A stretch of 48,717 bases of DNA from Syntrophaceae bacterium UBA2251 (GTDB lineage Bacteria > Desulfobacterota > Syntrophia > Syntrophales > UBA2251). The notes under the pieces are model-generated. The model saw only the letters and a list, made by a program, of their open reading frames with translations, searched no databases and was not told the DNA's origin. The DNA lies in contig DDXV01000049.1 of the NCBI GenBank assembly GCA_002347815.1, forward strand, positions 1 through 48,717. Direction: 5' to 3'. Shown here piece by piece: positions 24,888 to 33,362 of the stretch (positions within the stretch are counted from its first letter, which is position 1; every line of letters begins with the position of its first letter). Both the position numbers and the translations under genes were made by a program.

Positions 24888-25412
24888 ATGATGCGAAGAC
24901 GATACGGCTTGGGGAGGGTTGGGGTCGGGCTCGTGCTGGCGGGTCTGCTCCTGTGTGTCGGGTGCGGCGAGCCGCAACGGCCCGAGGTCACGGGCGGTCA
25001 GGTTGCCGCGGGCGCCCCCCCGGACTTCACCCTGAAGGACCTTCAGGGCCACGGGTGGACCCTGGGGGATCAGCGGGGCAAGCCCGTCCTGATGCTCTTC
25101 ACGACCACCTGGTGCCCCTCCTGCCGCCAGGAGATCCCCCATTACAAGGCGATCTACGACCACTACCGTCCCCGGGGCCTGGAGATGGTGAACATCGACA
25201 TCCAGGAATCTCGGGAGAAGGTTTCCCGCTTTGCCGACGGGCACGGGCTGCCCTACCGCATCCTTCTCGACGAAACCGGCGAGGTCGCCCAGGCCTACGG
25301 CGTCGTGGGGGTCCCCTTCGCCGCCCTCCTCGACCGGGACGGGCAGGTCGTCTGCCTGCCCTGCCCCAATCTCGACGCGGAACTCGCCGCCCTCTATCCC
25401 GCGGCCCCGTAA
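24888..25412 (+). CDS. TlpA/ResA-like periplasmic thioredoxin, probable lipoprotein
   Basis: 174 residues. A basic start and hydrophobic stretch (VGLVLAGLLLCVGC) form an export signal with a probable lipid-modified cysteine at 26. The mature part is a thioredoxin fold of the AhpC/TlpA type: 'PPDFTLKDLQGHGWTL', redox motif WCPSC (Cys76, Cys79), and the cis-proline region 'YGVVGVPFAALLD'. It should act at the outer face of the membrane, reduced by the CcdA protein encoded just upstream. ATG 24888 has GGAGGAG nine bases before it; ATG 24891 is an alternative. A second cysteine pair (CLPC) lies near the C-terminus. Confidence 0.9.
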   Translation: MMRRRYGLGRVGVGLVLAGLLLCVGCGEPQRPEVTGGQVAAGAPPDFTLKDLQGHGWTLGDQRGKPVLMLFTTTWCPSCRQEIPHYKAIYDHYRPRGLEMVNIDIQESREKVSRFADGHGLPYRILLDETGEVAQAYGVVGVPFAALLDRDGQVVCLPCPNLDAELAALYPAAP

Positions 25413-25524
25413 GCCCGGCAGGGGTCTCGCGGGCGCCCGTGAAGGGGAGCCGACCGCTGCCCGACACACCGTCGTCCGTCCCGACGCCCGGAACGCTTTT
25501 CGTGCACGCCTGCGCTGTTTTTGA

Positions 25525-25553
25525 TTGACATGCCGGGCGTCTCCTCCTATAGT
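25525..25553 (+). promoter_or_regulatory. Near-consensus sigma-70 promoter
   Basis: TTGACA (25525-25530), 17-base spacer, TATAGT (25548-25553). It lies 46 bases before the acyltransferase ATG at 25600 and is among the best promoters in the window. Confidence 0.78.
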
Positions 25554-25599
25554 CAGCACTTCGCACCACCACGAAAATCCGGGACCGGGAGCCCCCATC

Positions 25600-26505
25600 A
25601 TGCTGAACTTTCTGCCGAAACCCTTGGTCGGCGTCATCGCCGTCTCGCTGCTCGTTCTGAACATCCTTGTCTGCTGCCTGTTCCTGTTCTCCGTCGCCCT
25701 GATCAAGTTCCTCCTCCCCTTCAAACCGGTGCGCCGGGCGGTCGACCCCATCCTGAACGCCATCGCCACAACCTGGATTTCCGGCAACAACGGCTGGATG
25801 AGGCTGACGCAGAAAACCCGGTGGGACGTCCAGGGCATCGAAGGCCTTCAATACCGGGGCTGGTATCTCGTGAGCAGCAACCACCAGAGCTGGGTGGACA
25901 TCTTCGTGCTCCAGAATATGTTCAATCGCCGGATCCCGTTCCTCAAGTTTCTCATCAAGCAAGAATTGCTTTATGTTCCGATCATGGGGCTCGCCTGGTG
26001 GGCGCTGGATTACCCGTTCATGAAGCGGTACAGTGCGGAATATCTGAAGAAGCACCCCGAAATGCGGGGCAAGGATCTCGAAACCACGCGCAAGGCCTGC
26101 GAAAAGTTCGCCCTGATCCCCACCAGCGTCATGAACTTTCCGGAGGGGACGCGGTTTACGCCGGCCAAGCACGACCGGCAGCAATCCCCCTATCGCCATC
26201 TGCTGAAACCCAAGGCGGGAGGCGTCGCCCTGGTCCTGGACGCGATGGGCGAAAAATTCCAGTCTCTGTTGAACGTCACCATCGTTTACCCCGACGGCAT
26301 CCCGGGATTCTGGGAATTTCTCTCCGGGCGGGTGAAGCGGATTACGGTTCGCGTGCAGAATTTACCGATTCCGAAGCATTTTATCGGCGGCGACTATGAA
26401 AACGACGCGCGGTTCCGCGCGGCGTTCCAGCAGTGGCTGCACGAGGTGTGGCTGGAGAAGGACGCCCTGATCGCGCAACTGCGCGCCGAGACCGCCCCGG
26501 CTTGA
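25600..26505 (+). CDS. Lysophospholipid acyltransferase-family protein (YihG/PlsC-like)
   Basis: 301 residues. An N-terminal membrane helix (about 8-35) anchors a PlsC-type domain with the catalytic NHxxxxD motif NHQSWVD (His95, Asp100) and the phosphate-binding FPEGTRF motif. 'KFLIKQELLYVPIMGLAWW' is typical of the YihG branch. It probably moves an acyl chain onto a lysophospholipid at the inner membrane. The ATG at 25600 is chosen because the family starts with a hydrophobic segment; an earlier ATG at 25525 would lie inside the promoter. It is a single gene with its own promoter. Confidence 0.9.
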   Translation: MLNFLPKPLVGVIAVSLLVLNILVCCLFLFSVALIKFLLPFKPVRRAVDPILNAIATTWISGNNGWMRLTQKTRWDVQGIEGLQYRGWYLVSSNHQSWVDIFVLQNMFNRRIPFLKFLIKQELLYVPIMGLAWWALDYPFMKRYSAEYLKKHPEMRGKDLETTRKACEKFALIPTSVMNFPEGTRFTPAKHDRQQSPYRHLLKPKAGGVALVLDAMGEKFQSLLNVTIVYPDGIPGFWEFLSGRVKRITVRVQNLPIPKHFIGGDYENDARFRAAFQQWLHEVWLEKDALIAQLRAETAPA

Positions 26506-26588
26506 CGGGAAAAGGCCGGAGGGGCCGTTGCCGCCCGGCGGTCTTTCGGACCGGGGAGGCGGCGGCGCGGGCGGCCGGAAGAAAAAAC

Positions 26589-26605
26589 GCGCAACGGCGT
26601 TGCGC
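26589..26605. promoter_or_regulatory. Perfect inverted repeat before the metal-transport operon
   Basis: GCGCAAC-GGC-GTTGCGC lies 20 bases before the first metal-transporter gene. It could be an operator or leader hairpin. It does not resemble the AT-rich Zur or MntR sites known from model bacteria. Confidence 0.4.
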
Positions 26606-26624
26606 ATGAAGGGACAGCATCGAG

Positions 26625-27527
26625 ATGGACGCCGGTTCTGTCCGGAAGGCCCTGCTTCTGGCCTTCGGGATCCTGGTCATGAGCGGCGCGGTTCCGGCCG
26701 TCGCCGCACAGAAAATGTCGGTATTTGTCAGCATTGCGCCCCAGGTCTATCTGGTCGAACGGATCGGCGGCGAGCGGGTGGCCGTCGAGGCGCTCGTCGG
26801 TCCGGGACGGGAACCCCACGATTACGAACCCACCCCCCGCCAGATGGCGCGGCTGGCCCGCGCGCAGCTCTTCGTCCGGATCGGTCTGCCGTTCGAAACC
26901 GCGATCCTGAAGAAAATCGCCGTGGCCTTCCCGAACCTGACCGTGATCGACGCCCGCCGGAACGTTCCCCTGCGCTATTTCTCGACGGAGACGCCGGACG
27001 GTCCTCGCGAACGGCCGGTTCGGGGCCGGACGGGCCAGATCGCCGACCCGCACATCTGGCTGTCGCCCCGCCTGATGAAGACCCAGGCGCAGACGGTCGC
27101 GGCCGCGCTGGGACGCATCGATCCGGCGGGGGCAGCCGCGTACGACCGGAACCTGCGGACGCTCGCGGACGATCTGGACCGCCTCGACCGGCGGCTGGCC
27201 GCGCGGCTCGGGCCCTGGCGGGGAAGCCGCTTCTACGTCTTTCACCCCGCGTTCGGCTATTTCGGCGACGCCTACGGCCTGATCCAGGTCCCCGTGGAGA
27301 TCGAGGGCAAGGAGCCGAGCGCCCGGCAGCTCGCGCGCCTGATCCGGTCCGCCCGCGGGGACGGCGTGCGCATGATTTTCGTGCAGCCGCAGTTTGCCCG
27401 CAAGAAGGCCGATGCGGTCGCCCGGCAGATCGGCGGGGTCTGTATTCCGCTCGATCCCCTGGCGGCCGATTATCCGGGCAACATGGAACGCATCGCGACG
27501 GCCCTGGAGAAGGGGCTGGTGCATTGA
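26625..27527 (+). CDS. znuA: Metal ABC transporter substrate-binding protein (ZnuA/TroA family)
   Basis: Captures zinc or manganese in the periplasm for import. 300 residues with a cleavable signal peptide (ALLLAFGILVMSGAVPAVAA). Family ligands are visible: His65 in GREPHDYEPT, a second His in ADPHIWLSP and a third in FHPAFGYFGDAYGL, plus a late acidic ligand near 'PLAADYPGNM'. The His-rich loop of many zinc-specific members is lacking; a short Arg/Pro loop replaces it, so zinc versus manganese cannot be settled. It heads a three-gene operon with the ATPase 14 bases downstream. Confidence 0.9.
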   Translation: MDAGSVRKALLLAFGILVMSGAVPAVAAQKMSVFVSIAPQVYLVERIGGERVAVEALVGPGREPHDYEPTPRQMARLARAQLFVRIGLPFETAILKKIAVAFPNLTVIDARRNVPLRYFSTETPDGPRERPVRGRTGQIADPHIWLSPRLMKTQAQTVAAALGRIDPAGAAAYDRNLRTLADDLDRLDRRLAARLGPWRGSRFYVFHPAFGYFGDAYGLIQVPVEIEGKEPSARQLARLIRSARGDGVRMIFVQPQFARKKADAVARQIGGVCIPLDPLAADYPGNMERIATALEKGLVH

Positions 27528-27541
27528 CCGGGAGGATGGCC

Positions 27542-28342
27542 ATGCAGGACACGCACGACCCCGAGGCGGCCGCCGTTCCGGAAGAGCCCGTCATCGATCT
27601 TAAGGGCGTCAGCTTCGCCTACGACGGACCGCCCGTTCTCGAGGACGTCACGTTCCAGGTGCGCGCGCGCGATTTTCTGTCCATCGTCGGCCCCAACGCC
27701 GGCGGGAAGACGACCCTGATCAAGCTGATCCTGGGCCTGCTTACGCCGATGCGGGGATCGATCCGGCTCTTCGGAGAACCGCCGGCGAAGGGACGCCGCC
27801 GGGTCGGCTACATGCCGCAGCAGGCGGCGCTCTCCATCCATTTTCCCGTCACCGTGCTCGAGGTGGTGCTGATGGGCCGGCTGACGGCCGGCCGGAATCC
27901 GGTGTTTTACCGCCGTGCGGACCGCGCGGCCGGCGCGGAGGCCCTCGCCCGGATGGGGCTTGCCGACCTGAAGGACCGCCCGTTCTCCGCGCTCTCCGGC
28001 GGGCAGCGCCAGCGCACCCTGATCGCCCGCGCCCTCGTTTCCGCTCCGGACCTGCTCCTCCTCGACGAGCCGACGGCCAACGTGGACGCGGCCCGGGAAA
28101 CCGAATTCTACGAACTTCTGGAGCGCCTGAGCGCGGACATCACCATCGTTCTCGTGACCCACGATCTCGGCTTCGTCTCCCGCTACGTCCGGAGCGTCGC
28201 CTGCGTCAACCGCCGCGTCCTCGTCCACCCCACCTCGGACATCACCGGCGAGATGATCAACCAGCTTTACGGCAGCGACGTCCGGATGATCCGCCATGAC
28301 CACCGCTGTGCGCCGGAGGGGCATGCATGGTCCAATTCCTGA
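27542..28342 (+). CDS. znuC: Metal ABC transporter ATP-binding protein
   Basis: 266 residues. Walker A is GPNAGGKTT, the signature is LSGGQRQR, Walker B is LLLLDEPTANVD and the switch His is in VTHDLGF. The Q-loop region 'GYMPQQAALSIHFPVTV' is typical of zinc/manganese ABC ATPases. ATG 27542 has GGGAGG six bases upstream and fits better than ATG 27536. It overlaps the permease gene by 16 bases, so the two are co-translated. The C-terminal tail contains His residues (RHDHRCAPEGH). Confidence 0.92.
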   Translation: MQDTHDPEAAAVPEEPVIDLKGVSFAYDGPPVLEDVTFQVRARDFLSIVGPNAGGKTTLIKLILGLLTPMRGSIRLFGEPPAKGRRRVGYMPQQAALSIHFPVTVLEVVLMGRLTAGRNPVFYRRADRAAGAEALARMGLADLKDRPFSALSGGQRQRTLIARALVSAPDLLLLDEPTANVDAARETEFYELLERLSADITIVLVTHDLGFVSRYVRSVACVNRRVLVHPTSDITGEMINQLYGSDVRMIRHDHRCAPEGHAWSNS

Positions 28343-29223
28343 CGGATCTCGGTCAGTTCGGTTTTCTCAGGAATGCGCTGGCGGTGGGGCTTCTGGCAAG
28401 CGTCGCCTGCGGAATCGTGGGAACGTACGTGGTCACCCGGCGCATCACCGCGATCGCCGGCAGCATCGCGCACTGCGTCCTGGGGGGGCTGGGGGTCGCC
28501 CGCTGGCTGCAGACGGTCCATCACCTGGAGTGGCTGCATCCCCTGTACGGCGCCGTGGCCGCCGCGCTTTTGGCGGCCGTCCTGATCGGCTGGGTGAGCA
28601 TCCGGGCGAAACAGCACGAGGACACGGTCATCAGCGCCATCTGGGCCATCGGCATGGCCGTCGGCATCCTCTTTATCTTCAAGACCCCGGGGTACAACGA
28701 GGACCTGCTGAGCTACCTCTTCGGCAACATCCTCATGGTGACCGACGAAGACCTCTGGATGGTCGCCGGGCTCGACGCCGTGATCGTCGCCGTCAGTCTC
28801 CTGTTCTACCACCCCTTCCTCGCCACCTGCTTCGACGAGGAGTTCGCCCGCCTGAGGGGTGTGCCCGTGGAGCGGTACTACATCCTGCTCCTGTGCCTGA
28901 CGGCCCTCACGGTGGTCCTGCTCATCACCGTCGTCGGGATCATCCTGGTCATCGCCCTGCTCACGCTGCCGGCCGCGATCGCCGGGACGTTCTCCCGGAA
29001 GCTCTGGCACATGATGATCGTAGCCGCCCTGACGACCGCCGCGCTGACCGCGGGCGGGCTCGCGCTGAGCTACGGCCCCGACCTGCCGGCGGGGGCCGCC
29101 ACCATCGTCCTGGCGGGCGTCGCCTACCTCGCGGCCGTCCTGGGCAAGCGCCTGTTCGGCCGCCGTCGCACCGCCCTCACCCCCGGGCCCCCTCCCCCTA
29201 CCGGAGATCCCGGCCGTCGCTGA
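28327..29223 (+). CDS. znuB: Metal ABC transporter permease
   Basis: 298 residues of the ABC-3 permease family, about eight membrane helices. 'NALAVGLLASVACGIVGTYVV' opens the protein, 'RRITAIAGSIAHCVLGGLG' is the usual second segment, and 'VVGIILVIALLTLPAAIA' is the strongly conserved late helix. It forms the membrane channel for the importer made with the two genes before it. The last residues are a soluble Pro/Arg tail. The gene ends 12 bases before the convergent hemerythrin gene. Confidence 0.92.
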   Translation: MVQFLTDLGQFGFLRNALAVGLLASVACGIVGTYVVTRRITAIAGSIAHCVLGGLGVARWLQTVHHLEWLHPLYGAVAAALLAAVLIGWVSIRAKQHEDTVISAIWAIGMAVGILFIFKTPGYNEDLLSYLFGNILMVTDEDLWMVAGLDAVIVAVSLLFYHPFLATCFDEEFARLRGVPVERYYILLLCLTALTVVLLITVVGIILVIALLTLPAAIAGTFSRKLWHMMIVAALTTAALTAGGLALSYGPDLPAGAATIVLAGVAYLAAVLGKRLFGRRRTALTPGPPPPTGDPGRR

Positions 29224-29235
29224 CGGCGCCTCCGG

Positions 29236-29787
29236 TCACTTCGGCAGGATGGCCTTCCGGCCCGTCAGCGTCTCGACGACCCGGCCGTATTTCTCGTGGA
29301 TCATGGTCCGGTCGAACGCCCAGAACGCCTCGAGCATCACCGCCTGCTCCGCCGGGCTGAAGTAGTCCATGCACGGGAAAAAGAAGTGCTTGTCCTCCTT
29401 TTCGATGTGTTTGGGGTAGAACTCGGCCAGCGTCGTGAGCCCCGCCGCGATCTCCGCCCGGGTGTCCGCCCCCTGGAGGAAGCGCTCTTTCGCCTCCACC
29501 AGGCGGCCGACAGTCTGGCGCGACATCACGTGTTCGGCGACGAGCTCGTCCATGATCCGCTTGTGTTCGGCGGCGAGGGGCTTCTTCGCCAAGTCCCGGA
29601 AGAGGATCTCCTCCTCCTTGCCGTGGTGGGTCCGGTCGGCATAGGTCCGGATGAAGTCCACGATGACGTCAACAAAGACGGGGTTGACCTCGCGCCGTTC
29701 CCGGATGCGTTCGATCTCGGGTCCGGCGGCGCTCAGGGCCTGTTCGATCAGGCGGTGTTCCCACATCAGGGGTCCGATCGGTTTCAT
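29236..29787 (-). CDS. Hemerythrin-like (HHE) domain protein
   Basis: 183 residues, all helical. The di-iron ligand pattern is visible: 'LMWEHRLIEQAL', 'DRTHHGKEEEILFRDL', 'LVAEHVMSRQ' and 'YPKHIEKEDKHFFFP'. Such proteins bind oxygen, nitric oxide or iron and are common in anaerobes as oxygen or NO sensors or scavengers. GAGGAGG precedes the ATG. An iron-sulfur flavoprotein gene lies 53 bases upstream on the same strand, so both may serve oxidative or nitrosative stress. Confidence 0.92.
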   Translation of the reverse strand: MKPIGPLMWEHRLIEQALSAAGPEIERIRERREVNPVFVDVIVDFIRTYADRTHHGKEEEILFRDLAKKPLAAEHKRIMDELVAEHVMSRQTVGRLVEAKERFLQGADTRAEIAAGLTTLAEFYPKHIEKEDKHFFFPCMDYFSPAEQAVMLEAFWAFDRTMIHEKYGRVVETLTGRKAILPK

Positions 29788-29840
29788 GGGCGGTCCTCCT
29801 CTTTTCCCTTGAGATTCAAAACGGGCGGCCGGAGCCGCGC

Positions 29841-30434
29841 CTATCTTCCCGGGCCCGGCGACACGAGCGTCCGGCCCAGGGCCTCGGCCTCACGGAGCAG
29901 GGCTTCGTTTTTCCGGATGTCCCCCAGGCCCGGCGCGCTGCCGTAAACCATGCCGACAATGGGCGACTTCGTATAGGCGAAGGCGTCCTGGAAGGTCCGG
30001 AGGGCGTTGATGCAGCCGGAGGTCACGGGGTCCGTGTCGCCGTAGGTCATGGCGATGGCGATCCGTTTCCCGGCGAAGGGGTTCGACGCATACGCCAGCA
30101 GGGCAAAGCACCGGTCCATGAAGAGCTTGGTCTGGGCGGAGAGGTTGAACCAGTAAACGGGGCTGGCGATCACCCAGGCCTCAGCCTCGATGAGTTTCGG
30201 GTACAGGGCCTGCATGTCGTCGTCGACGGCGCAGCCCCGGCTTCGGGGTTTCTGGCAGGCGTAGCAGGCCCGGCAGGGGGCGATGGTCAGGCCGTGGAGA
30301 TAGACCGATTCCACCGTTGCCCCGGCGCTCCGGGCGCCGCGGGCGATCTGCTCCGCCAGAATCGCGCTGTTGCCTTTCTTCCTCGGACTGCCGAGGAGCA
30401 TCAATACCTTGGGGGCCGCTTTGTTGCCGGTCAT
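29841..30434 (-). CDS. Iron-sulfur flavoprotein / NAD(P)H-dependent FMN reductase
   Basis: 197 residues with a flavodoxin-like fold: FMN phosphate loop 'LLGSPRKKGNSAILA' and 'ASPVYWFNLSAQTKLFMDR'. A compact cysteine set, Cys54, Cys57, Cys60 and Cys68 (APCRACYAC then RGC), would hold a 4Fe-4S cluster as in archaeal iron-sulfur flavoproteins. These reduce oxygen, peroxide or quinones. ATG 30434 has GGAGGTG six bases before it and is preferred over the upstream start at 30452. It lies upstream of the hemerythrin gene on the same strand. Confidence 0.9.
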   Translation of the reverse strand: MTGNKAAPKVLMLLGSPRKKGNSAILAEQIARGARSAGATVESVYLHGLTIAPCRACYACQKPRSRGCAVDDDMQALYPKLIEAEAWVIASPVYWFNLSAQTKLFMDRCFALLAYASNPFAGKRIAIAMTYGDTDPVTSGCINALRTFQDAFAYTKSPIVGMVYGSAPGLGDIRKNEALLREAEALGRTLVSPGPGR

Positions 30435-30494
30435 GGGAACACCTCCTGTCAAAAAGATGTATGCGCCGGGGGATAAATACTCGGCATCACCCGC

Positions 30495-31151
30495 TCAGAC
30501 GGACTCGCAGATGTCGCCGGGGTCGCACCACTCGGCCTCCGGATCGGCGGAAATGGCGGCGATTTTCCGCTCGAAGTCCCGCCACATCGCCTCGTTCTCG
30601 AGGTCGCAACTGTGGCCCCAGAAGAAGAAAGCGCCGCCCCGGGCGCGCGCCGCGTCGTAGCGGGACCAGAAGTCCTCCGCGAGGGCATGGCAGGCGGTCC
30701 TGAAAACGCGGGGGGCCGGAAGGCCCGGCTCCCCGCCGCCCTCCCCGTCCTCCCGGGTCCACGCATACCCGGCCGCCCGCACCGCCTGACGGACGGCGCC
30801 GTTGACGGCGTTGAAGGGGTAGCAGAACCCGCGCACGGGTTTCTGGAACAGGTCCTCTAGACGGCGCCGGCTTTCCGCAACCTCCTCCCACAGGCGATCC
30901 GGCGACAGGTCCGTCAGATACGGATGCGTCAGCGCGTGGCTGGCGATCTCGAACCCGTCGTAGACGCAGGCCAGTTCGGGGAGGGCGAGCCGCCAGACCT
31001 CCCACTCCCCCGCCCGCCAGCCGAAGGACCGCTCCGGTCCGTACAGGCCCGGATTCAGGGCAAAGGCCGCCCGCGCCCCGTGACGCCGCAGGAGGTCCGT
31101 GAGGCGGATGTCGTCCACCAGCCCGTCATCCCAGCATTGCAGCACCTTCAT
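30495..31151 (-). CDS. Polysaccharide deacetylase-family protein
   Basis: 218 residues with the NodB fold. Metal-site residues are Asp8/Asp9 (CWDDG) and the His pair His72/His76 (ASHALTHP); later motifs are 'GFCYPFNAVNG' and 'FFFWGHSCDLEN'. It probably removes acetyl groups from a sugar polymer or acts on another amide. No signal peptide is seen, so it may be cytoplasmic. It lies 60 bases upstream of the iron-sulfur flavoprotein gene on the same strand. Confidence 0.88.
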   Translation of the reverse strand: MKVLQCWDDGLVDDIRLTDLLRRHGARAAFALNPGLYGPERSFGWRAGEWEVWRLALPELACVYDGFEIASHALTHPYLTDLSPDRLWEEVAESRRRLEDLFQKPVRGFCYPFNAVNGAVRQAVRAAGYAWTREDGEGGGEPGLPAPRVFRTACHALAEDFWSRYDAARARGGAFFFWGHSCDLENEAMWRDFERKIAAISADPEAEWCDPGDICESV

Positions 31152-31367
31152 GGCGCACCCCCCGGCGCCGCGGTCTTGCGGGCCCGACAGGGGATTCTAT
31201 TCCATATTTCCGGGATTTCATCAATCGAAGAATCGGCCGTGAGAGTTCCTCGCCGGGGCGCAACAAACCGGATCCCCCTTTCCGCCCCGGCCAATTTGGG
31301 GTCGATTAAATCCCGATAGTTTGTTAAAAAGGGTCATCATGGATCCTATCAAACAAGGAGGTCAGCC

Positions 31368-31547
31368 ATGGATGCCAAGGAAAAGGCGGTTCTCGACGTC
31401 CTGAAAAAGGAAGGGAAACCGATGCGCCCCGGCGACGTCGCCGAAAAGGCCGGCCTGGACAAGGCCGCGGTCGCCAAGATCATCGACAAACTCAAGAAGG
31501 AGGGGAAGGTCGCCTCGCCCAAGCGGTGCTTCTATGCGCCGGTGTAG
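31368..31547 (+). CDS. 59-residue winged-helix DNA-binding protein
   Basis: A short gene with strong signals: AAGGAGG lies six bases before the ATG. The protein starts 'MDAKEKAVLDVLKKEGKPM' and continues 'RPGDVAEKAGLDKAAVAKII', a helix-turn-helix, ending with a wing-like 'KEGKVASPKRCFYAPV'. Almost the whole protein is one winged-helix domain of the MarR/ArsR type, without an effector domain. Such mini-regulators are common in Desulfobacterota. The YdcF-type gene starts 37 bases downstream, and the two are probably co-transcribed. Confidence 0.82.
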   Translation: MDAKEKAVLDVLKKEGKPMRPGDVAEKAGLDKAAVAKIIDKLKKEGKVASPKRCFYAPV

Positions 31548-31584
31548 GGTGCCGGCGCGGGCGGATTCCGGGAGGTCGTAGGCC

Positions 31585-32349
31585 ATGTTTTTCTATCTGT
31601 CCAAAATCCTGGATTTTATCCTGCTGCCGGTCCTCTGGATCGGCGTGGTCCTGCTCGTCGCCGCGCTCACGAAACAGCGGCGGCGAAAGCAGCGCTGGCT
31701 CGTTGCGGGACTGGTCCTGCTGGTCGTCCTGACCAACCCCTTCCTTGTCCGCGTCGCCCTGAACCAGTGGGAACGGCCCTACCGGACGGCGGCAGCGATC
31801 CGCCAGCCGTACGATTACGCCATCGTCCTGGGCGGTTTCTCCTACTGGGACGGACGGTACGGGCGGCTGATCTTCGGCGAGGCCAGCGACCGGCTGATGC
31901 AGGCCCTGGACCTTTACCGAAGCGGAAAGGTCCGGAAGCTCGTGCTCTCCGGCGGACCCGGCAGCCTGTTCAACACGGAGGAGCGCGAAGCCGCCTACCT
32001 CAGGGCCTATCTCCTGCGGTCCGGCATTCCGGAGCGGGACATCCTGATGGAGTCGAACTCCCGGAACACCCATGAGAACGCGGTGTTTGTGGCGCGCCTG
32101 CTCGAGGGAAGGGGCGGGTCCTCCCTCCTTGTCACCTCGGCCCTGCACATGCGGCGGGCCGAGGCGTGCTTCGCGAAGGTGGGGCTCTCCGTGTCGACCT
32201 GGCCGACGGATCGCTTGGCGCCACCGGAAGCTCGAAGGTTCGAACCGCCATATCTCTTTCTGCCTTCCTCAACCGCCCTGGATCATTGGGAACGGCTGGC
32301 GCGCGAGATCGTTGGATACGGCGCGTACGCGCTGGCGGGTTACGTTTGA
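31585..32349 (+). CDS. YdcF/ElyC/SanA-family (DUF218) membrane protein
   Basis: 254 residues. Two N-terminal membrane helices (FILLPVLWIGVVLLVAAL and WLVAGLVLLVVLTNPF) lead to a DUF218 domain: 'YDYAIVLGGFSYWDGRYG', 'VRKLVLSGGPGS', 'NSRNTHENA' and 'LLVTSALHMRRAEACF'. Members such as ElyC act in envelope and peptidoglycan or lipid-carrier metabolism. GGGAGG lies before the ATG. It follows the small winged-helix gene closely. Confidence 0.9.
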   Translation: MFFYLSKILDFILLPVLWIGVVLLVAALTKQRRRKQRWLVAGLVLLVVLTNPFLVRVALNQWERPYRTAAAIRQPYDYAIVLGGFSYWDGRYGRLIFGEASDRLMQALDLYRSGKVRKLVLSGGPGSLFNTEEREAAYLRAYLLRSGIPERDILMESNSRNTHENAVFVARLLEGRGGSSLLVTSALHMRRAEACFAKVGLSVSTWPTDRLAPPEARRFEPPYLFLPSSTALDHWERLAREIVGYGAYALAGYV

Positions 32350-32443
32350 GGCCCGAAGCCTCCGGACGGGCAACCGGGACGGGAGCGGAGGGGAACACGG
32401 CAGGCAGGCCTGCCCTTCTCTTGATGGGAAAGGAGATCGTCTG

Positions 32444-32929
32444 ATGAAGAAAATCGTGATCCTGGTCATGGCCCTGTTCCTCTGCGGCGGCACGGCTTTC
32501 GCCGCGGGAGGGATCGATGTGTCTCTCAACAACCTCAACATCCAGGCGAAGGCCGATCTGCCGGGCTTCACCGCCCGGGTGAGCACCCAGTTCGGAATCC
32601 CCGTCCCGCAGGTGCAGGCCACCCTGAAGGCCTGCCCGACGCCCGCGGATGCCTTCATGGTCTTCCAGCTCGGCCAGATGAGCCAGAAGCCGCCGGAGGA
32701 GGTGATGAAGGTTTACCAGAAGAACAAGGGCCAGGGGTGGGGGACCGTCGCCCAGGGCCTCGGCATCAAGCCGGGGTCGGCCGAATTCCACGCCCTCAAG
32801 CGCGGCGACTTTGCCCTGACCGGTCAGCCCGGCGGCCGGGGAAAGGGGATGGGCAAGGATAAGGGTCCCGGCAAGGACAAGGAACCCGGCAAGGCCCCGG
32901 GAAAAGGCAAGGGAAAAGGCGGCAAATAA
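32444..32929 (+). CDS. Exported protein with Gly/Lys/Pro-rich tail
   Basis: 161 residues. A clear signal peptide (KKIVILVMALFLCGGTAFA, cut after AFA) is followed by a helical domain of about 100 residues (SLNNLNIQAKADLPGF, 'AFMVFQLGQMSQKPPEEVMKV', 'GWGTVAQGLGIKPGSAEFHAL'). The last 30 residues are a run of GK, DK and PGK units. AAAGGAGA precedes the ATG by eight bases. I recognise no named family. The basic tail could bind nucleic acid, polysaccharide or anionic lipid. The gene ends at a perfect terminator. Confidence 0.78.
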   Translation: MKKIVILVMALFLCGGTAFAAGGIDVSLNNLNIQAKADLPGFTARVSTQFGIPVPQVQATLKACPTPADAFMVFQLGQMSQKPPEEVMKVYQKNKGQGWGTVAQGLGIKPGSAEFHALKRGDFALTGQPGGRGKGMGKDKGPGKDKEPGKAPGKGKGKGGK

Positions 32930-32967
32930 ACAACAAATAAGAGGCTTTTCGCGTCTTGCGGACAAGA

Positions 32968-33000
32968 AAACCCCTTCACGAGGCATCCGTGAAGGGGTTT
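32968..33000. terminator. Bidirectional Rho-independent terminator
   Basis: A perfect 13-base stem (AAACCCCTTCACG with CGTGAAGGGGTTT) around the loop AGGCATC lies between convergent genes. A runs flank it on one side and T runs on the other, so it can end transcripts from both strands. Confidence 0.9.
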
Positions 33001-33038
33001 CAGGAGGGAACTGCGACTTTAGCCGCGCGGCCGGGGCC

Positions 33039-33314
33039 TTACCCGACCATGTCCTTGATCAGGGTGATCACGGGATTTGTGAACAGGGCGATCAGGATGG
33101 CGTACATGGCGAAGGCGCCCACGGCCTCCCCGGCATACATCTTTTCGTATTTCATCTTGAGGGAGGTGATGATCAGGCCGCCGATGATGAGGCCGCCCAG
33201 CTGGAAGTAGGGGAATTCGTCGGCGCCGCCGGCCGCGAATTCCGCGAAGCCGAACGTTGCCGTCATCAAAACCACCGCCGCCGCGACCATCAGGGATCCC
33301 AAAGTCTTTTTCAT
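33039..33314 (-). CDS. Small membrane protein with signal peptide
   Basis: 91 residues. An export signal (KKTLGSLMVAAAVVLMTATFGFA) is followed by two hydrophobic helices, 'FQLGGLIIGGLIITSL' and 'VGAFAMYAILIALFTNPVI', separated by 'KMKYEKMYAGEAV'. No known domain. AAAGGAGGA precedes the ATG. A sigma-54-like promoter and a strong terminator frame the gene, so it is a regulated single-gene transcript. The role is unknown; small proteins of this shape often join or stabilise membrane complexes. Confidence 0.8.
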   Translation of the reverse strand: MKKTLGSLMVAAAVVLMTATFGFAEFAAGGADEFPYFQLGGLIIGGLIITSLKMKYEKMYAGEAVGAFAMYAILIALFTNPVITLIKDMVG

Positions 33315-33362
33315 GATCCTGTCCTCCTTTCGGACGTTTTATCGGGTTTGACTTGAGTTAAT

